From contig NZ_CP031467.1 in NCBI RefSeq assembly GCF_003368325.1, positions 3,968,001-4,032,000 on the forward strand: 64,000 nt of DNA. The letters run 5' to 3'. Below are positions 1-9,240 of the stretch, piece after piece. Under the pieces are notes generated by a model, which made no database searches, was not told the origin of the DNA, and saw nothing but the letters and a program-made list of their open reading frames with translations. Each line of letters begins with the position of its first letter. Positions within the stretch are counted from its first letter, which is position 1. Source of the DNA: Paraburkholderia caffeinilytica. GTDB lineage: Bacteria; Pseudomonadota; Gammaproteobacteria; Burkholderiales; Burkholderiaceae. The position numbers and the translations under genes were made by a program.

Positions 1-1
1 G

Positions 2-583
2 GGCATCAACCGGCGCGCGGGCTACATGTTCCAGGCCGACGCGCTGATGCCGTGGCGCTCGGCGATCGACAACGTGATGGCAGGCCTCGAGTTTCAGGGC
101 GTGCCGCCGGCCGAAGCGCGCGGCAAAGCCGACGAATGGTTGAAGCGCGTGGGCCTCGGCGGTTTCGGCGACCGCTATCCGCATCAATTGTCGGGCGGCA
201 TGCGCAAGCGCGTCGCGATGGCGCAGACGTTGATCCTCGATCCGGACATCATCCTGATGGACGAGCCGTTTTCCGCGCTCGACATCCAGACGCGTCAACT
301 GATGGAAAACGAGCTGCTCGATTTGTGGGCGGCGAAACGCAAAGCGGTGCTGTTCATCACGCACGATCTCGACGAAGCGATCTCGATGTCCGACCGCGTG
401 GTGGTGTTGTCGGCGGGACCGGGCACGCATCCGATCGGCGAATTCACAATCGATCTGCCGCGTCCGCGCGACGTCGCCGAGATTCGCGCGCATCCGCGTT
501 TCGTCGAGTTGCATGCGCAGATCTGGAGTGTGCTGCGCGATGAGGTGCTCAAGGGTTATCAGCAGCAACTCACGGCTGTTTGA
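2..583 (+). CDS. ABC transporter ATP-binding protein, NitT/TauT (nitrate/sulfonate/taurine) type, 5'-truncated
   Basis: The gene runs in from the left edge; 193 residues are visible and the Walker A region is outside the window. The Q-loop region (MFQADALMPW) opens the visible part. It is followed by the ABC signature LSGGMRKRVAMAQ, Walker B with catalytic Glu (IILMDEPFSALD) and the H-loop His in ITHD. The MPW after the Q-loop and the overall sequence fit the SsuB/TauB/NrtD branch that energises import of small anions or organic sulfur and nitrogen compounds. The permease gene follows about 165 bp downstream on the same strand; a substrate-binding protein gene probably lies upstream. The substrate cannot be told from the sequence. 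Confidence 0.9.
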   Translation, partial: GINRRAGYMFQADALMPWRSAIDNVMAGLEFQGVPPAEARGKADEWLKRVGLGGFGDRYPHQLSGGMRKRVAMAQTLILDPDIILMDEPFSALDIQTRQLMENELLDLWAAKRKAVLFITHDLDEAISMSDRVVVLSAGPGTHPIGEFTIDLPRPRDVAEIRAHPRFVELHAQIWSVLRDEVLKGYQQQLTAV

Positions 584-749
584 GCAGGGCGCGTGGTTGC
601 GCGTGTTGCGTTGTTGAGTTGCATCGCATTGCGGAGTGGCGTGGGCGTGGTGTGGCTGCACGTACGGATATCCGTAGTTGCATCCTGAAGTGCATCCCGT
701 CGTTGAGTCCTGTACTAGCGTCGATCAATCGTCTAAGGCAAACCGAGTC

Positions 750-1574
750 ATGTGGAAGACGTTGCGCCCGAACCGGGCGAACCTGGTGATCTGGCAATGG
801 CTGCTGCTCGTGCTGTGCTTCATGCTCTGGTACGTGCTGACCAGTCCGACATTGCTGCCGGCGTTCTATTTCGACGACCCGAACAAAGCCGCATTCTTCT
901 TCGGCGAGCCGCAGAAGGTGCTGCAGCGAATCTGGGAGTGGTTCACGGGCGGCGAAATCTATCTGCACCTGTGGATCACGCTGGTCGAAACGGTGCTCGC
1001 GTTCGTGCTCGGCACCGCGCTCGGGCTCGGCGTCGGTCTGTGGCTTGCGCTGTCGCCGCTCGCGAGTGCGCTGTTCGATCCGTACATCAAGGCCGCCAAC
1101 TCGATGCCGCGCGTGATTCTCGCGCCGATCTTCGGGGTGTGGTTTGGCCTCGGCATCTGGTCGAAGGTGGCGCTGGGCGTCACGCTGGTGTTTTTTATCG
1201 TGTTCTTCAACGTCTACCAGGGCGTGAAGGAAGTGAGTCCGGTCGTGCTCGCCAACGCGCGGATGCTCGGCGCGAATCGCAAGCAGCTGCTGCGTTTTGT
1301 CTATCTGCCAAGTGCGATGAGCTGGGTGTTTTCGAGCCTGCATACATCGGTGGGCCTGGCGTTCGTCGGCTCGGTGGTGGGGGAATACCTCGGCTCGGCA
1401 CGCGGCGTGGGCTATCTGATCCTGCAAGCCGAAGGCACCTTCGATATCAATACGGTGTTCGCCGGGATTCTCGTGCTGACCGCATTCGCGCTGATTCTCG
1501 ATGCCATCGTCGGGGTTGGCGAGCGGCGACTGATGAAGTGGCAGCCGAAGTCGGGCGATACGGAAAAGCTGTAG
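750..1574 (+). CDS. ABC transporter permease, NitT/TauT type
   Basis: An inner-membrane permease of 274 residues with about six hydrophobic segments, the first at residues 12-32. The cytoplasmic coupling motif of BPD_transp_1 permeases is visible as ANARMLGANRKQLLRFV followed by LPSAM, where the ATPase docks. I chose the ATG at 750 (MWKTLRPNRAN) because an AAGG ribosome-binding site lies about 12 bp upstream and the positively charged start leads straight into TM1. An in-frame start at 678 would add a hydrophilic tail without a clear binding site. It partners the ATPase ending at 583. A strong hairpin ends the unit at 1599-1634. Substrate unknown. Confidence 0.9.
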   Translation: MWKTLRPNRANLVIWQWLLLVLCFMLWYVLTSPTLLPAFYFDDPNKAAFFFGEPQKVLQRIWEWFTGGEIYLHLWITLVETVLAFVLGTALGLGVGLWLALSPLASALFDPYIKAANSMPRVILAPIFGVWFGLGIWSKVALGVTLVFFIVFFNVYQGVKEVSPVVLANARMLGANRKQLLRFVYLPSAMSWVFSSLHTSVGLAFVGSVVGEYLGSARGVGYLILQAEGTFDINTVFAGILVLTAFALILDAIVGVGERRLMKWQPKSGDTEKL

Positions 1575-1598
1575 CTCCACCTTTCCAACGGCTCAACA

Positions 1599-1634
1599 AA
1601 AACGGCGTGCGGTTTTTAAACCGCGCGCCGTTTT
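1599..1634 (+). terminator. Rho-independent terminator after the ABC permease
   Basis: A 17-bp near-perfect stem (1599-1615 with 1618-1634, one G-T wobble) around a 2-nt loop. The right arm ends in four T and is followed by a pyrimidine-rich stretch. It lies between the plus-strand permease and the minus-strand oxidoreductase, and the A-rich left arm lets it work in both directions. Confidence 0.8.
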
Positions 1635-1683
1635 CTTTCCGGGCTTTCCCGCTCGAAGGAGCGGCTGCGGCAGCGCACGGCGC

Positions 1684-2658
1684 CTAAGGCGTAATCACCA
1701 CCTTCCCGATTACCCGACGCTCCGCCATATCGCGCAGCGCACGGCCGGTGTCGTCGAGCGAATAGCGTTCCGACACATAGGGCTTGAGCTTGCCCTCGCC
1801 GATCCAGCCGGTCATCTGCTGGAACGCGGCGTGATTGTGCTGCGGCTCGCGTTTCGCAAAGTCGCCCCAGAATACGCCGACCAGACTTGCGCCCTTGAGC
1901 AGCGTCAGGTTGAGCGGCAACTTCGGGATTTCGCCGTTTGCAAAGCCGACCACCAGATAACGCCCGCGCCAGCCGATACTGCGAAACGCCGGTTCCGCAT
2001 ACACACCGCCGACCGGATCGTAGATCACGTCCGGACCCTTGCCGTCGGTCAGTGCCTTGATGCGTTCGCGCAGATCCTCGGTGCTGTAGTTGATGGTGGC
2101 GTCCGCGCCGTGCTTCACGCAGATAGCGAGCTTCTCGCTGCTCGACGCCGCCGCGATCACGCGCGCACCGAGCGCCTTGCCGATCTCGACCGCGGCGAGC
2201 CCGACGCCGCCGGCCGCGCCCAACACCAGCATGGTCTCACCGGCCTTCAACTGGCCGCGATCGACCACCGCATGGTGCGAGGTGCCATAGGCGAGCGTGA
2301 ACGCGGCGGCCAGCTCGAAGTCGACACCGTCCGCCAGCGGCACGCACGCCGTGACCGGCGCCAGCGCCTGCTCGGCAAACCCGCCCGAGCCGGTGAACGC
2401 GACCACCCGCGAGCCTGGCTTGAACTGCGTCACACCGGAGCCGATCGCGCGCACGACGCCCGCGACTTCCGAGCCGGGCGTGAAAGGCAAGGGTGGTTTG
2501 AACTGGTATTTGTTCTCGATGATCAGCACATCGGGAAAGTTGACGGCGGCCGCTTTGACGTCGATCACGACGTGGCCGGGCGGCGGCTCGAGGTCCGGCA
2601 AATTTTCGACGACCAGGCTCTCCGGCGGCCCATATTGATTACAGCGAATCGCGCGCAT
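1684..2658 (-). CDS. NADPH:quinone oxidoreductase, MDR family (zinc-independent)
   Basis: A 324-residue medium-chain dehydrogenase/reductase. The N-terminal GroES-like half carries VKAAAVNFPDVLI and PGSEVAGVV. The Rossmann half carries the nucleotide-binding motif LGAAGGVGLAAVEIGKALGA. No catalytic or structural zinc cysteines are seen, as in QOR/Qor-like NADPH:quinone reductases, which reduce quinones or enones in the cytoplasm. I place the start at 2658 (MRAIRCNQYG), where GGAG sits about 5 bp upstream; an in-frame ATG at 2715 adds an unlikely tail. The gene is monocistronic and convergent with the ABC permease. The physiological substrate is unknown. Confidence 0.88.
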   Translation of the reverse strand: MRAIRCNQYGPPESLVVENLPDLEPPPGHVVIDVKAAAVNFPDVLIIENKYQFKPPLPFTPGSEVAGVVRAIGSGVTQFKPGSRVVAFTGSGGFAEQALAPVTACVPLADGVDFELAAAFTLAYGTSHHAVVDRGQLKAGETMLVLGAAGGVGLAAVEIGKALGARVIAAASSSEKLAICVKHGADATINYSTEDLRERIKALTDGKGPDVIYDPVGGVYAEPAFRSIGWRGRYLVVGFANGEIPKLPLNLTLLKGASLVGVFWGDFAKREPQHNHAAFQQMTGWIGEGKLKPYVSERYSLDDTGRALRDMAERRVIGKVVITP

Positions 2659-2847
2659 CGTGTCTCCATATCGATCAGGGGTTCGCAAGCATTCTGAGTG
2701 TAAAACAATCCGCACGACCGTGCGTTTTTATTGTTCGAAGCCGGCGCGTGCGCGGTCGATAGCGATCGGCGCGGGACCCGGCGCGTGCGCTTTGGATGAG
2801 ATGCGCGCAAGGCCTGCCGTGTCGTTCGCGTGCCTTCTTTCCTCGGT

Positions 2848-2853
2848 TACAAT
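2848..2853 (+). promoter_or_regulatory. -10-like TACAAT immediately before surE
   Basis: TACAAT ends 6 bp before the surE ATG at 2860, so a transcript from it would begin at or next to the start codon. The best -35 at 17-bp spacing (TTCGCG, 2825-2830) is poor. No ribosome-binding site precedes surE. This suggests a leaderless mRNA, though an upstream promoter cannot be excluded. Confidence 0.35.
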
Positions 2854-2859
2854 CGCCGC

Positions 2860-3618
2860 ATGCGAATCCTACTCAGCAACGACGACGGTTATCTGGCGCC
2901 CGGCCTTGCCGCGCTTTACGAGGCGCTCAAGCCGCTCGCGGACGTCACCGTGATGGCCCCCGAGCAGAACTGCAGCGCTGCGTCCAATTCCTTGACGCTG
3001 TCGCGTCCGCTTTCGGTGCAGCGCTCGGCGAACGGTTTCTACTACGTCAACGGCACGCCCACCGACTCGGTGCACATCGCGCTGACCGGCATGCTCGACC
3101 ATACGCCGGACCTCGTTGTCTCGGGCATCAACAACGGCCAGAACATGGGCGAGGACACGCTCTATTCGGGCACCGTCGCCGCCGCCACCGAAGGCATTAT
3201 GTTCGGCGTGCCGGCCATCGCTTTCTCGCTGGTCGACAAAGACTGGGTGCATCTCGAAGACGCCGCGCGCGTTGCCGCCGAGATCGTCGCGCACTACCTC
3301 GAGCAACCGTTGGCGGGGCATCCGCTTCTGAACGTCAATATTCCGAACCTGCCGTACGCGCAACTCGGTGGCTGGCATGTCACGCGTCTCGGCAAGCGGC
3401 ATCCGTCGCAGCCGGTAATCCGCCAGACCAATCCGCGCGGCGAGCCGATCTACTGGATCGGCCCGTCGGGCAGCGCGCGTGACGCGAGCGAGGGCACCGA
3501 TTTCCACGCTGTCGCCAACGGCCACGTGTCGATCACGCCGTTGCAGCTCGACCTGACCCACACGCAAATGCTGCCCGCGGCGCGCGACTGGGCGCGCGCC
3601 GGCAGCGGCACTTCATGA
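2860..3618 (+). CDS. surE: 5'/3'-nucleotidase SurE
   Basis: A 252-residue stationary-phase survival protein SurE, a metal-dependent phosphatase acting on nucleoside 5'- and 3'-monophosphates and short polyphosphate. The family metal-binding motif is at the N-terminus (LLSNDDGY, D8 and D9), with the conserved Ser/Asn region SAASNSLT near residue 40 and [10 protein letters not shown] near residue 90. The length matches the family. I chose 2860 because the protein begins directly with the conserved [10 protein letters not shown]. It starts the surE-pcm-nlpD-rpoS group and its stop overlaps the pcm start by 4 bp (ATGA), indicating translational coupling. Confidence 0.96.
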   Translation: MRILLSNDDGYLAPGLAALYEALKPLADVTVMAPEQNCSAASNSLTLSRPLSVQRSANGFYYVNGTPTDSVHIALTGMLDHTPDLVVSGINNGQNMGEDTLYSGTVAAATEGIMFGVPAIAFSLVDKDWVHLEDAARVAAEIVAHYLEQPLAGHPLLNVNIPNLPYAQLGGWHVTRLGKRHPSQPVIRQTNPRGEPIYWIGPSGSARDASEGTDFHAVANGHVSITPLQLDLTHTQMLPAARDWARAGSGTS

Positions 3619-4706
3619 CCAGCGAGCGCGCAAAGCGCTTTCCGCTCGGCCTCGAGGACCTGGTGCGCGAACCGCGCCGTCCTGAAGGGCGTCCGGGCGA
3701 AGTGCGCGCAGCGGCGCTTGCCGCGAGCGCGGCGCTGAACGCCCGCCCGCAAGCGGCGAAGAATTCGCCGCTCGGCGCTGCAGGGAAAACCCAGGCGAAG
3801 TCGCCGCCGAGAGCGCAGACCTCACCGCAAGCAACGTCGCAAGCAAAGCCGCAGGCGAAGGCGCCGATCAAGGCGCCGGTGAGCTCGCCGGTCGGCACCC
3901 AGGCCAAGCCGCAAGCCAAACTGCAGGCCAAACCCCACGCTCCGGCCGTCGCGCAAGGTTCGGCCGCGCGCGCCGCGCCAAAACCCGCGTCGGTGAACAA
4001 GCCCGCCGCCAAACTCAACGAGCGCAGCGCTGTGCCGAATGTCGCGTTGAATGGCGCTTTGGCGCTGACTTCGGAACGCGTGCGCGAACGGATGGTCGAA
4101 CGCCTGCGTGCGAACGGCGTGACCGATCAGCGCGTGTTGAACGCGATGTCGGTGGTGCCGCGCCACATGTTCGTCGACCCGGGCCTCGCAGCCCAGGCTT
4201 ACGAAGATGCCGCACTGCCGATCGGCCATCACCAGACGATTTCCAAGCCCTCCGTGGTCGCGCGGATGATCGAGCTGGCGGCGGCCGGCCGCGCGTTGAA
4301 CAACGTGCTCGAAATCGGCACCGGTTGCGGCTATCAGGCGGCGGTGCTGAGCCAGGTCGCACGGGATGTCTATTCGATCGAACGCATCAAGCCGCTGTCC
4401 GAACGCGCGAAGACAAACTTGCGTCCGCTGCGTATTCCGAACATCCGGCTGCACTACGGCGATGGCCGGCTGGGATTGCCGTCGGCGGCGCCGTTCGACG
4501 CGATCGTGATCGCGGCGGCCGGGCTCGACGTACCGCAAGCGTTACTTGAACAACTCGCGATCGGCGGCCGTCTGGTCGCGCCGGTCGGCTCGCAGGAAGG
4601 CCAGAACCAGGTGCTGACTCTGGTCGAACGCCTCGGACCCGCGCAGTGGCGCGAGTCGCGGCTTGATCGCGTTTTCTTTGTACCCTTAAAATCCGGAGTG
4701 ATTTGA
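3615..4706 (+). CDS. pcm: Protein-L-isoaspartate O-methyltransferase with long N-terminal extension
   Basis: Uses S-adenosylmethionine to methylate L-isoaspartyl residues in age-damaged proteins and start their repair. The catalytic domain occupies about residues 150-363 of 363. It has the substrate-loop region [17 protein letters not shown] and SAM motif [16 protein letters not shown] (Gly-rich loop at 235-239). Residues 1-150 are an Ala/Pro/Lys/Gln-rich, probably disordered tail with repeated [11 protein letters not shown] words. Standard bacterial Pcm is only about 210 residues, so the tail is an added feature. It overlaps surE by ATGA. The start is supported by that coupling; an internal start near residue 150 would give the minimal enzyme. 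Confidence 0.95.
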   Translation: MTSERAKRFPLGLEDLVREPRRPEGRPGEVRAAALAASAALNARPQAAKNSPLGAAGKTQAKSPPRAQTSPQATSQAKPQAKAPIKAPVSSPVGTQAKPQAKLQAKPHAPAVAQGSAARAAPKPASVNKPAAKLNERSAVPNVALNGALALTSERVRERMVERLRANGVTDQRVLNAMSVVPRHMFVDPGLAAQAYEDAALPIGHHQTISKPSVVARMIELAAAGRALNNVLEIGTGCGYQAAVLSQVARDVYSIERIKPLSERAKTNLRPLRIPNIRLHYGDGRLGLPSAAPFDAIVIAAAGLDVPQALLEQLAIGGRLVAPVGSQEGQNQVLTLVERLGPAQWRESRLDRVFFVPLKSGVI

Positions 4707-5644
4707 CACCGATGAGTATGTTGCGCGCGATGCAAAGAACCAGACTGACTATTCCCATGACCGTAACCCAGCGTAGCGTGTGCGTGCTCGCCTTGTCCCT
4801 GTTGATGTCGGCGTGTGCGACCCGCCTCGATCAGGCGCCGGTCGTCGACCGTTCCGGCAGCGGCGCGCTCGGCACGCAAGCCGCGCAGCAACCGGCCGTG
4901 CCGCTCGGACCGCCGCCGCCTGGCTACTACCGCGTGAAACCGGGCGATACGCTGTATCGAATCGCGTTGGAGAACGGCCAGAACTATCGCGATATTTCGA
5001 CGTGGAACAATCTCACTAATCCGAATCAGATCGAAGTCGATCAGTTGCTGCGCGTCGTGCCGCCAGGCGCGAACACTGCTGCATTGACGCCGGGCGTGTC
5101 GACCGCGCCGATCGGCGGCGGTGGCGCGGTGCAGAGCGCGCCGCTCGGCACGCCGTTGGGCGGTGCCGCGGCGGGCGTCGCGGCACCGCCGATCTATGGC
5201 TCGGGAGCGAACAGCGCCTCGCAGACGCCGCCGGCCAACCTGGGCGCGGCGAGCGACGCGAGCGCCGGCGCATCCGGTAACGTCGCGTTCGCATGGCCGG
5301 TGCGTGGACCGATGCTCGGCGGTTTCAACGATTCGACCAACAAGGGTATTAATATCGGCGGCGCGGCTGGCGATCCCGTCAAGGCTTCGGCGGATGGGCG
5401 CGTGGTTTATGCCGGAAATGGGCTGCGTGGTTACGGCAATCTCATTATCATCAAGCATGATGCAACTTATCTCACGGCGTATGCACACAACCGCGCTTTG
5501 ATGGTAAAAGAGGGAGATGCGGTGACCAAAGGGCAGAAGATCGCCGAAATGGGCAACAGCGATTCCGACCGCGTGATGTTGCATTTCGAAGTTCGCCGTC
5601 AGGGTAAACCTGTCGACCCACTGAAGTATTTGCCGCCTCAATAA
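4703..5644 (+). CDS. nlpD: NlpD-like LysM/LytM lipoprotein (amidase activator)
   Basis: An envelope lipoprotein of about 310 residues. A signal peptide ends in the lipobox LMSAC (C38 from this start), so it should be lipid-anchored. A LysM peptidoglycan-binding domain spans about residues 76-119 and a LytM/M23 domain about 215-310. The usual catalytic HxxxD of M23 peptidases reads NIGGAAG here, while HFEV remains. It is therefore probably non-catalytic, as in E. coli NlpD, which activates the amidase AmiC at division. The start is ambiguous: TTG 4703 sits 5 bp after GGAG (4694-4697), and ATG 4712 lies 14 bp after it. rpoS follows at once, as in many proteobacteria. Confidence 0.92.
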   Translation: MTPMSMLRAMQRTRLTIPMTVTQRSVCVLALSLLMSACATRLDQAPVVDRSGSGALGTQAAQQPAVPLGPPPPGYYRVKPGDTLYRIALENGQNYRDISTWNNLTNPNQIEVDQLLRVVPPGANTAALTPGVSTAPIGGGGAVQSAPLGTPLGGAAAGVAAPPIYGSGANSASQTPPANLGAASDASAGASGNVAFAWPVRGPMLGGFNDSTNKGINIGGAAGDPVKASADGRVVYAGNGLRGYGNLIIIKHDATYLTAYAHNRALMVKEGDAVTKGQKIAEMGNSDSDRVMLHFEVRRQGKPVDPLKYLPPQ

Positions 5645-5655
5645 GCGATACGACC

Positions 5656-6726
5656 ATGCCGAAATCGAAGCGCCGCCTGCCGCAAGCCGAGTCTGAGACG
5701 ATTAGCCGCGTCACGCCCGCTTCGGTGGAGGAAAGCGGCGCTTCGGACGTGGAAGAAGACATCGCAGAGGAGCACGATCTCGACGAACGTCAGAGTGGTG
5801 TGGAAGAACCCGGCGAGGCTCGCGAAGTCCCGTCCGACGCCGACGATTTCCGCGCACTGCTGCAAGCCGAGCTGACGGCCGACACGATTCAGCACTACCT
5901 GAACCGCATCAGCGTCAAGCCGCTCCTGACTGTCGAGGAAGAGCAGAAGTATTCGCGTCTGGCGAAGGCGGGCGAGTTCGAAGCGCGGCAAGTGATGATC
6001 GAGCGCAATTTGCGGCTCGTCGTCAGCATCGCGAAGGGGTACCTGAACCGCGGCGTGCCGCTGCTCGATCTGATCGAAGAGGGCAATCTCGGCCTGATGC
6101 ACGCCATCGAGAAATTCGATCCCACGCGCGGCTTCCGTTTCTCGACGTATGCCACGTGGTGGATTCGCCAGAGCATCGAGCGCGCGATCATGAACCAGGC
6201 GCGCACGGTGCGTTTGCCGGTGCACGTGATCCGTGAGCTCAATCAGGTGCTGCGCGCGAAGCGCCATCTGGAAAAGAATTCGATGAATTCCGGCGAAGCC
6301 GCCGAGCGCCGCGATGCCAGCATCGACGATATTGCCTATCTGACCGGCAAGACCACCGACGAAGTCACCGACATTCTCGCGTTGAACGAACACACCGCGT
6401 CGCTTGACGCACCGCTCGATCTCGACCCGGCGAGCAGCCTGCTCGACCTGCTGTCCGACGACCAGAGCCAGTCGCCGGATGCGGAAGTGCAGCACCGCGA
6501 GCTGGAAACGCTCACGCGTGCGTGGCTCGCGCGGCTGTCGGACAAGCATCGCCATGTGATCGAGCGTCGCTTCGGGCTCAACCATATCGAGCCCGCCACG
6601 CTCGAAGAGCTGGCCGACGAAATGGGCCTCACGCGCGAGCGTGTGCGCCAGATCCAACAGGAAGCGCTGGTGCGGCTGAAGCGCTTCTTTGCCTCCAACG
6701 GTGTTCGGAAAGACGCCGTTCTATAA
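5656..6726 (+). CDS. rpoS: RNA polymerase sigma factor RpoS (sigma-38)
   Basis: The stationary-phase and general-stress sigma factor, 356 residues. Residues 1-70 are acidic and variable. Region 1.2 follows (TADTIQHYLNRI), then region 2 with the core-binding and -10-melting sequence DLIEEGNLGLMHAIEKFD and FSTYATWWIRQSIERA, region 3, and region 4.2 with the -35 helix-turn-helix LTRERVRQIQQEAL. It is 11 bp from nlpD, the classic nlpD-rpoS order. In E. coli the main rpoS promoter lies inside nlpD; whether that holds here is inference. It is slightly longer than the E. coli protein because of the acidic N-terminus. Confidence 0.97.
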   Translation: MPKSKRRLPQAESETISRVTPASVEESGASDVEEDIAEEHDLDERQSGVEEPGEAREVPSDADDFRALLQAELTADTIQHYLNRISVKPLLTVEEEQKYSRLAKAGEFEARQVMIERNLRLVVSIAKGYLNRGVPLLDLIEEGNLGLMHAIEKFDPTRGFRFSTYATWWIRQSIERAIMNQARTVRLPVHVIRELNQVLRAKRHLEKNSMNSGEAAERRDASIDDIAYLTGKTTDEVTDILALNEHTASLDAPLDLDPASSLLDLLSDDQSQSPDAEVQHRELETLTRAWLARLSDKHRHVIERRFGLNHIEPATLEELADEMGLTRERVRQIQQEALVRLKRFFASNGVRKDAVL

Positions 6727-6730
6727 CCTG

Positions 6731-7507
6731 ATGACACCGATTCTTGTTTTCGACATCGAGACGATTCCCGATGTCGCCGGCATTCGCCGCCTCGAAGATC
6801 TGCCCGCCACGCTGAGCGACGCCGAAGTCGCCGAGCACGCTTTTGCGGCGCGCCGCGAAAAGACCGGCAGCGATTTCCTGCCGCACCACCTGCAACGGAT
6901 CGCCGCCATTTCCTGTGTGTTCCGCGACAACAACGGTTTCCGTGTGCGCTCGCTCGGCACGCTGGAAGACGGCGAGGCGGCCCTCGTGCAATCGTTTTAT
7001 CGCGTGATCGAAAAGTACACGCCGCAGCTCGTGTCGTGGAACGGCGGCGGGTTCGATCTGCCGGTGCTGAACTACCGCGCGCTGGTCAACGGCATTTCCG
7101 CCTCCCGTTTCTGGGACCTCGGCGAGGACGACCGCGAATTCAAGTGGAACAACTACATCAGCCGCTATCACGCGCGTCACACCGATCTGATGGACGTGCT
7201 GGCGATGTATCAGGCGCGCGCCAATGCGCCGCTCGACGCGCTCGCGAAGATGTGCGGCTTCCCGGGCAAGATGGGCATGGACGGCAGCCAGGTGTGGCAC
7301 GCTTACCAGGAAGGCCGCATCGAGGAAATCCGCAACTATTGCGAGACCGACGTCGTCAATACGTACCTGCTGTATTGCCGCTTCCAGCTGATCCGCGGCG
7401 CATTTTCGGCTGAAGAGTACGCGGACGAGGTCAACCTCGTCAAAAACGCGCTGGCGCTGGAGGCGGCGCCGCAATGGGCCGAGTATCTGGCCGCATTCGA
7501 TCAATAA
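6731..7507 (+). CDS. Predicted 3'-5' exonuclease, PolB-like (DnaQ/RNase H fold)
   Basis: A 258-residue protein that opens with the exonuclease motif I FDIETIP (metal-binding Asp and Glu). Motif II is likely WNGGGFDLPVLNYRA and motif III lies around YCETDVVNTYLL. These match the PolB-type predicted exonuclease family of stand-alone proofreading-like domains that remove 3' nucleotides. No polymerase domain is attached. The ATG at 6731 lies 4 bp after the rpoS stop with no good ribosome-binding site, so it is probably translated by coupling from rpoS mRNA. Its cellular role, perhaps repair or RNA turnover, is not established by the sequence. Confidence 0.85.
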   Translation: MTPILVFDIETIPDVAGIRRLEDLPATLSDAEVAEHAFAARREKTGSDFLPHHLQRIAAISCVFRDNNGFRVRSLGTLEDGEAALVQSFYRVIEKYTPQLVSWNGGGFDLPVLNYRALVNGISASRFWDLGEDDREFKWNNYISRYHARHTDLMDVLAMYQARANAPLDALAKMCGFPGKMGMDGSQVWHAYQEGRIEEIRNYCETDVVNTYLLYCRFQLIRGAFSAEEYADEVNLVKNALALEAAPQWAEYLAAFDQ

Positions 7508-7654
7508 GCCGCCTGGTCGTTTTGTAGCGAAGCCGTTCGCCGCACGCTAATGTGATTGAGCGATTGAGTGTTTGAGCGCCAGACGATAGCCGCTGTAGTG
7601 CGAAATTGTGCGCAAGGACCGCGGTTCGCTTTATGCTGGTCGTGGTCGAAGCGA

Positions 7655-7682
7655 TTGGCATGCGCGGCGCTTCGTCTACAAT
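7655..7682 (+). promoter_or_regulatory. Candidate sigma-70 promoter for rlmD
   Basis: TTGGCA (7655-7660) and TACAAT (7677-7682) with 16-bp spacing give a good sigma-70 match in the 210-bp gap before rlmD. It would place the transcript start near 7689, about 30 bp before the GTG start codon. Confidence 0.5.
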
Positions 7683-7717
7683 CTCGCCTTTCCCCCAAGT
7701 TTGTCAGGAAGTCGCAG

Positions 7718-9136
7718 GTGTCCCGAACTGCCCCCCAACGTCGCTCGCCGAAGCGCCAGAAGGCGCCCGCTCCGGTGAAAGCGCGCGTCATTACCGGCGC
7801 TGAGCCGGTCATCGAAATCGTTTCGCTCGACATGGAAGCACGCGGCGTGGGCCGCATCGAGAGCGAAGACGGCACACCCGGCAAGGTGATTTTTGTCGAA
7901 GGCGCGTTGCCCGGCGAGCTTGTCAGCTACTCGACGCATCGCAGCAAGCCGAAATTCGAACAGGCCGAAGTCGTCCAGGTGTTCCGCGAAAGCGTGCTGC
8001 GCACCAAGCCGAAATGCACCTACTTCGATATCTGCGGCGGTTGTTCGATGCAGCATCTCGATATCCGCGCGCAGATTGCCGTCAAGCAGCGCGTGCTCGA
8101 AGACAATTTCCTGCATCTGGCCAGGCTGCGGCCGGAGACGGTGTACCGGCCGATTCACGGGCCGGCGTGGGGATACCGCTACCGAGCGCGTCTGGCCGTC
8201 CGCTATCTGCCGGAAAAGGGCGGCATGCGCATCGGCTTCTACGAGAAGAAGAGCAGCTACATCGCCGATATGAAGACCTGCGAGGTGCTGCCGCCGCATG
8301 TGTCGGCGATGCTGATGCCGCTGCGCTTCATGGTCCGCAAGTTGTCGATTCACGATCGCATGCCGCAGATCGAGCTCGCGGTCGGCTCGTCGGTTACCGC
8401 GCTGGTGCTGCGCAATCTCGCGCCGATCACCGCCGCCGACGAGCAGGTGCTGCGCGATTTCGCCGACGAACACAAGATCCAGTGGTGGTTGCAGCCGGGC
8501 GGTCCTGACACGGTTACGCCGTTCTATCCGCTCGACGTGCAACTCGACTACACGCTGCCGGAATTCAACATCCGGATGCCGTTCAAGCCGACCGATTTCA
8601 CCCAGGTGAATCACGCGATCAATCGCGTGCTGGTGAGCCGTGCGCTGCGTCTGCTGGCCCCCGCCCGCACGGACCGCGTGCTCGATCTGTTCTGCGGAAT
8701 CGGCAATTTCACGCTGCCGCTCGCCCGGATTGCGAAGGAAGTGGTGGGCATCGAAGGCAGCGAGGTGCTGACTTCGCGCGCGCTCGCCAATGCCGAGTTG
8801 AACGGTGTGGCAGGTCATACGTCGTTTGCTTGCCGCAACCTGTTCGAGGTCACCGCCGACGACATGCGTGCGCTCGGTCATTTCGACAAATTCCTCATCG
8901 ACCCGCCGCGCGAAGGCGCGCTGGCCGTCGCCAAGGCCCTCGCCGAGATCGCCCAGAGCGGCAATGGGCCGCTGCCCAAACGTATCGTCTACGTGTCGTG
9001 CGCCCCGGCGACCCTCGCACGCGATGCGGGCCTGCTGGTTCATGAGGCCGGTTACCGGCTGGTGGGGGCGGGCGTGGTGAACATGTTTCCGCACACCTCG
9101 CACGTGGAGTCGATTGCGTTGTTCGAGCGGGACTGA
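7718..9136 (+). CDS. rlmD: 23S rRNA (uracil-5-)-methyltransferase RlmD/RumA
   Basis: A 472-residue SAM-dependent enzyme that makes 5-methyluridine in 23S rRNA (position 1939 in E. coli). An N-terminal TRAM RNA-binding domain follows a basic leader. The iron-sulfur cysteines are seen in CTYFDICGGCSMQHL with a further Cys in MKTCEVL. The SAM motif is VLDLFCGIGNFTLPLA, and the catalytic nucleophile Cys is in IVYVSCAPATLARD. I chose the GTG at 7718 because AGGAAG lies 6 bp upstream; the reading frame is open further upstream but without support. A perfect bidirectional hairpin follows. Related TrmA/RlmC enzymes are less likely because of the TRAM domain and Cys cluster. Confidence 0.92.
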   Translation: MSRTAPQRRSPKRQKAPAPVKARVITGAEPVIEIVSLDMEARGVGRIESEDGTPGKVIFVEGALPGELVSYSTHRSKPKFEQAEVVQVFRESVLRTKPKCTYFDICGGCSMQHLDIRAQIAVKQRVLEDNFLHLARLRPETVYRPIHGPAWGYRYRARLAVRYLPEKGGMRIGFYEKKSSYIADMKTCEVLPPHVSAMLMPLRFMVRKLSIHDRMPQIELAVGSSVTALVLRNLAPITAADEQVLRDFADEHKIQWWLQPGGPDTVTPFYPLDVQLDYTLPEFNIRMPFKPTDFTQVNHAINRVLVSRALRLLAPARTDRVLDLFCGIGNFTLPLARIAKEVVGIEGSEVLTSRALANAELNGVAGHTSFACRNLFEVTADDMRALGHFDKFLIDPPREGALAVAKALAEIAQSGNGPLPKRIVYVSCAPATLARDAGLLVHEAGYRLVGAGVVNMFPHTSHVESIALFERD

Positions 9137-9182
9137 GGACGTCGGTCGCCGGCCGGTGTTGCATAGGCTGGCGGTGCCGCAC

Positions 9183-9222
9183 AAACAGAAACGCCACGAC
9201 CGAAGTCGTGGCGTTTCTGTTT
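9183..9222. terminator. Bidirectional terminator between rlmD and bamD
   Basis: A perfect 18-bp stem (9183-9200 with 9205-9222) closed by a CGAA tetraloop. The A-rich left end and T-rich right end serve both converging genes. It is one of the strongest hairpins in the window. Confidence 0.85.
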
Positions 9223-9240
9223 AAAGCAGCGAATCGAGGC

